13,133 nucleotides of DNA, from positions 1 through 13,133 of the forward strand of contig CALMEC010000213.1 of the NCBI GenBank assembly GCA_937862675.1, read 5' to 3'. Every line of letters starts with the position of its first letter. Positions within the stretch are counted from its first letter, which is position 1. Below the pieces are notes generated by a model that made no database searches, was not told the DNA's origin, and saw nothing but the letters and a program-made list of their open reading frames with translations. This document shows, piece by piece, positions 7,129 to 13,133 of this stretch. The position numbers and the translations under genes are program-made. This DNA is from an uncultured Actinomycetes bacterium. Lineage in GTDB: Bacteria; Actinomycetota; Thermoleophilia; Miltoncostaeales; Miltoncostaeaceae.

Positions 7129-9418
7129 CGCACCCGCGCCAAAGCCGCCGCCCACCGATCTCGTCCGGTTCACGCTGAACGGACGTCACGTCTACGCGAA
7201 GCCGGGCAGCATGCTGGTCGACGCCGCCGCCGAGGTGGGCGTCGAGATCCCCGTCTTCTGCTACGAGCCGCGCCTGGGCGGTCCCATCGGCGCCTGCCGC
7301 ATGTGCCTGGTCGAGGTGGAGGGCATGCGCGGCCTCCAGACCGCGTGTTCCACCCCGGTGGCGCCGGAGATGGTGGTCCACACGGACAACGCGGCGGCGA
7401 AGGACGCACAGGACGGCGTGCTGGAGCTCCTCCTGGCCAACCACCCGCTCGACTGCCCGGTGTGCGACAAGGGCGGCGAGTGCCCCCTGCAGAACCACAC
7501 CATGAAGTTCGGGCCGGGCCGGACCCGCTTCGTCGAACCGAAGCGCCACTTCCCCAAGCCGCTCAACCTCTCCACCGTCGTCGCCCTCGACCGCGAGCGC
7601 TGCATCACCTGCTTCCGCTGCGTCCGCTTCAGCCAGGACGTCGCCGAGGACGGGCAGCTCACCTTCCAGGAGCGCGGCGCGGGCACCGAGGTGGCCACCT
7701 TCACCGGCGAACCCTACGAGGGCCGCTTCACCGGCAACATCATCGACCTCTGCCCCGTGGGTGCGCTCACGAGCATCCCCTACCGTTTCGTGTCGCGGCC
7801 CTGGGACATCAAGAACACGCCGTCGATCTGCGGCACCTGCCCCGCCGGCTGCAACGTCGACATCACCCAGCGCGACGGTGAGATCAAGCGGGTCACGGGC
7901 CGCGCAGAGCCCAACTACGCCGTGGAGGAGGGGTGGATCTGCGACCGCGGTCGCTGGGGCTACCCCGCCGCCTGGTCGGCGGGCCGGATAACGAACGCAC
8001 TCGTGCGCGGTGAGGACGGCCTGCTGCACGAGGTGCCGCTCGAGGAGGCCGTCGACCGGGCCGCGTTCATCCTCCAGCGTTCCGCCGCCACCGGCGTGCT
8101 GGTCGGCACCGACGCCACCGTCGAGGACGGTCACCTCTCCGCCAAGCTCGCCGAGGCCCTGGCCGGCGGACGGGTCGGGCGTCTGGGCATCCCCGACCGG
8201 CCGCACCTCACGGCCCTCCGGAACCTGCCCCGCGCGGAGCTCGGTGAGATCGACCAGGCGGACGTCGTCGCGGTCGTCGGCGGCGACCTGGGCAACCAGC
8301 ACCCGATCGTCGAGCTCCGCCTGCGCAAGCTCCTGCGCCGCCGTGGCACGCTCCTCGTCGCGGGCGTGCGACCCCAGATGATCGCGCCGCGTGCGACGGA
8401 GTCCGTCCGCACCGCACCGGGTCGCCTGGTCGACGCGCTCGACGCCGTGGAGCGCGTACTCGAGTCCGGTTCCCGCCCCATCCTGATCTGGGACGAGGCG
8501 GACCTCGCCAACGACGACGCGGCCGCCGCGCGCCTCGCCGCCACCGCCGAGGCGGCCGGGGCACGGGTCATCGAGCTCTCGGCGCACGTCAACGCCCACG
8601 GGCTGCGGGCGCTGGGCCTGCCCACCGGGAACATCCTCGACGACATCGAGGCCAAGCGGGTGGCGACCCTGCTCGCGGTGCACGCCGACCCCACCGAGTT
8701 CGCGGGTTCCACCGAGTGGGACGCGGCGCTCGACCAGCTCAACGACATCATCGTCGTCGCGACGCATCGTTCGCACATCACCGAGCGGGCCGACGTCGTG
8801 CTCCCCGCGTTGATGAAACAGGAGATCGAGGGTGTCCTCGTCTCGATGACGGGACGTGCACAGCGCCTTCGCCCCGGATCCGACGGACCGGAGGGTGCCG
8901 CCGCCGCATGGGAGATCCTGATCGGGCTCTCGCACCGCGTCGGCAAGCCGTTCCCGTGGCGCACACCCGCGCAGACCTTCGCCTCTGTCGCCGCCGGCTA
9001 CCCGGCGTTCGCCGGCCTCACCTACCAGGCGATCGGCACGGAGGGCGCGCCCATCGGCGACGCCGACGTCATCCCGGTCGACGACACCGACCCGCCCCGG
9101 CCGCTGGGCGAGGGACTTCCCCTCGTCCTCACCACCGAGATCTTCGGCGACGCCACCTCCTGGCGCTCCGACGCCCTCGCGTCGCTCCGTCAGCAGGCCG
9201 GCCTGCGCCTGTCGCCCGGCGAGGCGCGCCGCCAGACCGTCACCGACGGCGACGTCGTTGTCGTCGCCTCGCCCCACGGCTCCTGTGCCCTGACCGTCAG
9301 CGTCGACGAGCGGCTCCCCGACGGCGCCGCCTTCGTGATGACCGGTCCTCCCGGCGCGGGGACCCACGCCCTGCTGGGCGCCGACTTCGGCCCCGTCAAC
9401 GTCCGGATCGGCGCCTGA
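7121..9418 (+). CDS. nuoG: NADH-quinone oxidoreductase subunit G
   Basis: NuoG is the large Fe-S chain subunit of the peripheral arm. It has 765 residues, starting at GTG 7121 (SD GGAGG just upstream, 6-7 nt away). Ligand sets are complete: [2Fe-2S] N1b at C47, C59, C62 and C76; N5 at H108, C112, C115 and C121; N4 at C161, C164, C167 and C211; and the extra N7 cluster at C237, C240, C244 and C274. Residues after about 280 form the molybdopterin-oxidoreductase-like domain, which in complex I lacks the cofactor; its sequence is alanine-rich and diverged. N7 is present only in some bacteria such as E. coli and Thermus, and its function is thought to be structural. It overlaps nuoH by one base (TGATG). 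Confidence 0.97.
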
Positions 9419-10410
9419 TGCAGGAGGCGGCCCTCACGATCATCGTCAAGGGAGCGATCCTCGTCTTCCTGTTCCTGACGATCTTCGCCTACACCATGCT
9501 CCTGGAGCGGCGGCTCCTCGGGCGCATCCAGGGACGCCGCGGACCCAACCGGGCCGGACCGTTCGGGCTGATGCAGCCCGCCGCGGACGTGGTGAAGATG
9601 CTCTTCAAGGAGGACTTCACCCCGAAGGCCGCCAACCAGGTCGTCTTCCAGATCGCGCCCATCGTGGCCGTCGTGGCACCGATCCTGACGCTTGCGATCA
9701 TCCCGTTCGGCGGCAGCACCACGATCTTCGGCCACCACGTGACGCTGTACGGCACCGACCTCAACATCGGCCTTCTCCTCGCGTTCGCCGCCGCGTCGAT
9801 GGGCCACTACGGCCTCATGCTCGGCGGGTTCGCCAGCGGCAACAAGTACGCGCTCATCGGCGGGGCGCGCACGGCCGCGCAGCTGATCTCGTACGAGGTC
9901 TCGATGGCGCTCAGCGTGGTCGGCGTCCTGATGCTCTCCGAGAGCCTCTCGCTCGTCGACATCGTCAAGGCCCAGCAGGACACCACCTGGTTCATCCTGT
10001 TCCAGCCCGTCGGCTTCGTCGTCTTCTTCATCACCGGCATCGCCGAGACCAACCGCACGCCGTTCGACCTCCCGGAGGCCGAGAGCGAGCTCGTGGCCGG
10101 TTACGCCACAGAGTACGGCGGGACCAAGTACGCCGGCTTCGCCATGGCGGAATACCTCAACATGCTCGTGGTCTCCGCGATGACGGTGACCCTCTTCCTG
10201 GGCGGCTACAGCGGCCCCTGGCTCCCGGAGCCCCTCTGGTTCCTCATCAAGGTGTTCGTCCTGGTGGTCGTGTTCATCTGGGTGCGCGCCACCATGCCGC
10301 GCCTGCGCTACGACCGCCTGATGAAGCTGGGATGGAAGGTCTTCCTGCCACTCGCCACCCTCAACCTGCTCGTCACCGCGATCGTGGTGGGACTGGGCTT
10401 CGCGCACTAG
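9418..10410 (+). CDS. nuoH: NADH-quinone oxidoreductase subunit H
   Basis: NuoH (ND1 homologue) is the membrane subunit that forms the quinone entry channel and couples it to the proton path. It has 330 residues with about eight or nine hydrophobic segments. Family hallmarks are RIQGRRGPNRAGPFGLMQP (36-54), the acidic loop GIAETNRTPFDLPEAESE, SYEVSMAL, and RATMPRLRYDRLMKLGWKVF near the C-terminus. ATG 9418 overlaps the nuoG stop as TGATG. No clear SD is visible upstream, so reinitiation by ribosomes finishing nuoG is likely. It ends with TAG, followed by the only sizeable gap in the operon (34 nt before nuoI). Confidence 0.97.
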   Translation: MQEAALTIIVKGAILVFLFLTIFAYTMLLERRLLGRIQGRRGPNRAGPFGLMQPAADVVKMLFKEDFTPKAANQVVFQIAPIVAVVAPILTLAIIPFGGSTTIFGHHVTLYGTDLNIGLLLAFAAASMGHYGLMLGGFASGNKYALIGGARTAAQLISYEVSMALSVVGVLMLSESLSLVDIVKAQQDTTWFILFQPVGFVVFFITGIAETNRTPFDLPEAESELVAGYATEYGGTKYAGFAMAEYLNMLVVSAMTVTLFLGGYSGPWLPEPLWFLIKVFVLVVVFIWVRATMPRLRYDRLMKLGWKVFLPLATLNLLVTAIVVGLGFAH

Positions 10411-10440
10411 ATGACCGACTCCAACCATCTGATGAGGTAA
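10411..10440 (+). CDS. Possible 9-codon ORF between nuoH and nuoI
   Basis: Directly after the nuoH TAG, an ATG opens a 9-codon frame (MTDSNHLMR) ending in TAA at 10438-10440, 4 nt before the nuoI ATG. Its last codons include the GAGG that serves as SD for nuoI. Ribosomes leaving nuoH could translate it and be delivered to nuoI. No product is known, and a chance frame this short is quite possible. Confidence 0.2.
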   Translation: MTDSNHLMR

Positions 10441-10444
10441 CGCA

Positions 10445-10906
10445 ATGGGCATCCAGGACACCATCAAGGGGTTCAGCGTCACCTTCAAAGGCCTCTTGGA
10501 GAAGCCGACCACCATCGGCTACCCCGAGAAGAAGACGCCGGTGCATCCGCGCTTCCGCGGACGTCACCGCCTGTGGAAGTTCGACGACGGGCTCGAGAAG
10601 TGCGTCGGCTGCTCCCTGTGCGCGGCGGCCTGCCCCGCCGACTGCATCCGCGTGGTCGCCGAGGAGAACACCCCCGAGCACCGGGTCTCGGCCGGTGAGC
10701 GCTTCGCGCGCATCTATGAGATCAACATGTCGCGCTGCATCTTCTGCGGCTACTGCGAGATGGCCTGTCCATTCGACGCGATCACCCTCGAGAACTCGTA
10801 CGAGCTCTCCGAGTACGACCGTCCCCGCGATCTGGTCTACACCAAGGACATGCTGCTCCAGCCCGCCATGAAGGAAGCCCCGATCCGGGAGCCCAAGCGT
10901 GGGTGA
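10445..10906 (+). CDS. nuoI: NADH-quinone oxidoreductase subunit I
   Basis: NuoI (TYKY homologue) is a two-cluster ferredoxin that carries electrons between NuoG and NuoB at the membrane-facing side of the connecting module. It has 153 residues. Two CX2CX2CX3CP motifs are intact: C53-C56-C59-C63 (CVGCSLCAAACP) and C98-C101-C104-C108 (CIFCGYCEMACP). These are the ligands of N6a and N6b, each cluster taking the fourth cysteine from the other motif. The N-terminal amphipathic part GIQDTIKGFSVTFKGLLEKPTT has its membrane-contact helix at about 3-18. ATG 10445 has SD GAGG at 10434-10437. The end overlaps nuoJ by 8 nt. Confidence 0.97.
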   Translation: MGIQDTIKGFSVTFKGLLEKPTTIGYPEKKTPVHPRFRGRHRLWKFDDGLEKCVGCSLCAAACPADCIRVVAEENTPEHRVSAGERFARIYEINMSRCIFCGYCEMACPFDAITLENSYELSEYDRPRDLVYTKDMLLQPAMKEAPIREPKRG

Positions 10907-11420
10907 GCAGATCGCCTTCGGGCTGGCCGCCGCCGGGGCCATCGGCAGCGGCATCCTCGTGATCACGGTGAGGAGCGCCTTCCAGGCGGCGGTGGCCCTG
11001 ATCGCGACGCTCATCTCGGTCGCGGTGCTCTTCCTGCTCGCGCATGCGCCGTTCGTCGCGGTCATCCAGGTGATCGTCTACGCCGGCGCGATCGTCACTC
11101 TCTTCCTCTTCGTGCTCGCGTACCTCGGCGAACGTGCCCGTCGCACGCCCGACCGGCTGGCCCGCTACCAGGTCTTCGCCTGGCTGGTCGTGCTGGTTCT
11201 CGCCGCCGCCGGGGCGATCGTGCTCCTCACCACCAACCTCGCCCGCTTCAACGACGCGCAGAGCCCCTCACCGGAGCTCGGCAGCCCGCAGGATATCGGC
11301 AACGCCTTCCTGAAGGAGCACCTGCTGCCCTTCGAGGCCACGTCGCTGCTGCTCCTGGTGGCGGCCGTCGGTGCCGTGATCCTGGCCAAGCGCGCCGTGC
11401 AGTCGGAGGGCGGCCGATGA
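10899..11420 (+). CDS. nuoJ: NADH-quinone oxidoreductase subunit J
   Basis: NuoJ (ND6 homologue) is a membrane subunit of the E-channel region between the quinone site and the antiporter-like pumps. It has 173 residues and five hydrophobic segments. The hallmark QVIVYAGAIVTLFLFVLAYLG covers residues 54-74; the YAGA part is the flexible TM3 that can form a pi-bulge. A longer soluble loop (about 115-140) precedes the last helix. It starts at GTG 10899 with GGGAG (10887-10891) 7 nt upstream and overlaps nuoI by 8 nt. Its TGA overlaps nuoK as ATGA. Confidence 0.95.
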   Translation: MGEQIAFGLAAAGAIGSGILVITVRSAFQAAVALIATLISVAVLFLLAHAPFVAVIQVIVYAGAIVTLFLFVLAYLGERARRTPDRLARYQVFAWLVVLVLAAAGAIVLLTTNLARFNDAQSPSPELGSPQDIGNAFLKEHLLPFEATSLLLLVAAVGAVILAKRAVQSEGGR

Positions 11421-11746
11421 CCGGGCTCACCGTCGCGGCGACGAACATGCCGACGTCCTCCTACCTCGGCGTGTCACTCGCCCTGTTCGCCCTGGGGCTC
11501 ATCGGGGTGCTGACACGGCGCAACCCCATCATGCTGCTCCTGGCGGTCGAGCTCATGCTGAACGCGGCCAACGTCTCGCTGCTCGGATTCAGCCGACACT
11601 GGAACAACTCCGACGGCCAGATCTTCGCCCTCGTGGTGATGGTGGTGGCCGCGGCCGAGGTGGTGATCGGATTGGGGCTCGTCGTCTCGATCTTCCGCCA
11701 GCGCCGCGGTCTTGACGTCGACGAGATGACGGAGCTCTCCGGATGA
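11417..11746 (+). CDS. nuoK: NADH-quinone oxidoreductase subunit K
   Basis: NuoK (ND4L homologue) is a three-helix membrane subunit in the proton path. It has 109 residues, slightly longer than the common 100 because of about ten extra N-terminal residues. The two functional glutamates are present: E45 (LLAVELMLNAANVSL) and E81 (VVAAAEVVIGL), matching E36 and E72 of E. coli in spacing. GVLTRRNPI (30-38) is a family feature. ATG 11417 with GGAGGG at 11405-11410 is the preferred start. A second ATG at codon 11 would give a more usual length but has no SD. Its stop overlaps nuoL as ATGA. Confidence 0.96.
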   Translation: MTGLTVAATNMPTSSYLGVSLALFALGLIGVLTRRNPIMLLLAVELMLNAANVSLLGFSRHWNNSDGQIFALVVMVVAAAEVVIGLGLVVSIFRQRRGLDVDEMTELSG

Positions 11747-13133
11747 TCGCCGTACTCGGGTGGGTCGTACTGCTCCTGCCGCTTCTGGGGAGCCTCATCC
11801 TCATGGGCTTCGGCGCGAAGGAACCGCCGAAGGCCGTGACCCGCGCCGTCGGCTGCGGGTCGGTGGGTCTCGCGTTCGTCGCGACCGTCGCCATCTTCGT
11901 GAACATGCTGGGCAGCGATGCCGCCGACCGCACGATCGTCTCGCGCCTGTGGGAGTGGATCGACGTCGGCGGCGTCACCGTCGACCTCGCGGTGCGCGTG
12001 GACCCCCTCTCCGTGCTCATGATGCTCGTCATCACCGGCGTGGGCTTCCTCATCCACGTGTACTCGACGGAGTACATGAACCATGACGAGGGCTACCGGC
12101 GCTTCTTCGCGGAGCTCAACTTCTTCGTGTTCTCGATGCTCCTCCTGGTGCTGGCGTCGAACGTGCTGTTCCTCATCGTGGGATGGGCGTTCGTCGGACT
12201 CGCCAGCTACCTGCTGATCGGCTTCTACCACCAGCGCCCCACCGCCGTGGCGGCCGCCAAGAAGGCGTTCGTCATGAACGTGATCGGCGACGTGGGCATG
12301 GTGATCGGCGCGTTCCTGCTGGTGCGCGAACTGGGAACGCTGGACTACACGCAGATCTTCAACCCGGCCCCGGGGCGCATCCCCGCCGACAGCGGGATCG
12401 CCCTGGCGATCGCGCTCCTCTTCTTCGTCGGCGCCGCGGCCAAGAGCGCCCAGGTGCCGCTGCACACCTGGCTGCCGGACGCCATGGAGGGCCCCACCCC
12501 GGTCAGCGCCCTCATCCACGCGGCCACCATGGTCACGGCCGGCGTCTACATGATCGCCCGCATGCACGTGATCTACGAGCTGTCGCCGCTCAGCATGGAC
12601 ATCGTCGCGGCCGTCGGCTGCGTCACGCTGTTCATGGCGGCCACCATCGCCATCGCCCAGGAGGACATCAAACGCGTCCTGGCGTGGAGCACCTGCAGCC
12701 AGATCGGCTACATGATCATGGCCGTCGGCCTCGGCTCATACGACTCCGGGATGTTCCACTTCCTGACGCACGCGTTCTTCAAGGCGCTGCTCTTCATGGC
12801 GGCCGGCGGTGTCATCCACGCGCTGTCGGACGAGCAGAGCCTTGACCGCATGGGCGGCCTCCGGCGCTACCTGCGCCCGATCTACGCGGTCTTCGCCATC
12901 GGCTGCCTGGCCATCGCCGGCATCCCGGGCTTCGCCGGCTTCTTCAGCAAGGACGAGATCCTCGCGCACGCCCTCGCCCACGGCACCTACGGACTCGTGC
13001 TGTACATCGTGGCGAGCGTCGCCGCGTTCCTCACGTCGGTCTACATGTTCCGCCTGCTGTTCCGGACCTTCAACGGAGAGGAGCCGGAGGGCGGCTACGA
13101 GCATGCACCGCACGGCCCCGGCAAGGCCATGAT
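11743..13133 (+). CDS. nuoL: NADH-quinone oxidoreductase subunit L, partial (3' end beyond window)
   Basis: NuoL is the distal antiporter-like proton pump of complex I. The first 463 codons are present of a protein normally 600-680 residues long. From ATG 11743 (overlapping the nuoK stop; GGAG at 11731-11734) the sequence has the N-terminal domain DPLSVLMMLVITGVG and the proton-channel core. Residues recalled as functional in E. coli align with a constant offset of 5: D183 (GDVG), K234 (AAKSAQ), H259 (IHAATM) and K347 (FFKALLF), with K403 (FSKDEIL) offset by 4. The TM5 glutamate, E144 in E. coli (GWEGVGL), is replaced by A149 here (GWAFVGL). The C-terminal lateral helix is not in the window. 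nuoM and nuoN are expected downstream. Confidence 0.97.
   Translation, partial: MIAVLGWVVLLLPLLGSLILMGFGAKEPPKAVTRAVGCGSVGLAFVATVAIFVNMLGSDAADRTIVSRLWEWIDVGGVTVDLAVRVDPLSVLMMLVITGVGFLIHVYSTEYMNHDEGYRRFFAELNFFVFSMLLLVLASNVLFLIVGWAFVGLASYLLIGFYHQRPTAVAAAKKAFVMNVIGDVGMVIGAFLLVRELGTLDYTQIFNPAPGRIPADSGIALAIALLFFVGAAAKSAQVPLHTWLPDAMEGPTPVSALIHAATMVTAGVYMIARMHVIYELSPLSMDIVAAVGCVTLFMAATIAIAQEDIKRVLAWSTCSQIGYMIMAVGLGSYDSGMFHFLTHAFFKALLFMAAGGVIHALSDEQSLDRMGGLRRYLRPIYAVFAIGCLAIAGIPGFAGFFSKDEILAHALAHGTYGLVLYIVASVAAFLTSVYMFRLLFRTFNGEEPEGGYEHAPHGPGKAM

Overview
The window is high-GC bacterial DNA with dense, overlapping genes, many GTG starts and strongly GC-biased third codon positions. It most resembles an actinobacterium. 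The wording of the Nuo proteins (for example NuoD ending in DPVMGGVDR) would suit a deep-branching, Thermoleophilia-like lineage, but that placement is an impression from memory and not a computed result. No RNA genes, insertion sequences, CRISPR arrays or phage genes were seen.

Left part (1-2089, minus strand): three genes read leftwards. First is a 101-residue TPR protein, then 7 nt later a NodJ/DrrB-type ABC-2 exporter permease, then after a 277-nt gap a class I SAM methyltransferase cut by the window edge. The methyltransferase resembles a family found in surface-polysaccharide clusters. No ABC ATPase for the permease lies in the window.

Middle (2090-2521): a divergent, apparently non-coding control region of about 430 nt. 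It holds inverted repeats, a weak extended -10 candidate for the right-hand operon, and a possible 11-codon leader ORF that ends on the nuoA start codon.

Right part (2522-13133, plus strand): the proton-pumping NADH:quinone oxidoreductase (complex I) operon in canonical order nuoA-B-C-D-E-F-G-H-I-J-K-L, with nuoL cut by the edge and nuoM and nuoN expected beyond it. Most junctions overlap by 1-11 nt, so translation is probably coupled. NuoE, F and G form the NADH-oxidising arm with FMN and Fe-S clusters. NuoB, C, D and I carry electrons to the quinone site. NuoA, H, J, K and L are membrane subunits. All expected Fe-S ligands are visible, including those of the additional N7 cluster in NuoG.

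I see no wholly new system. The points worth checking are: an alanine in NuoL where the conserved TM5 glutamate is expected; a probable CTG start for nuoC; a 74-residue charged N-terminal extension on NuoD; small ORFs just before nuoA and nuoI; and the inverted repeats in the divergent region.
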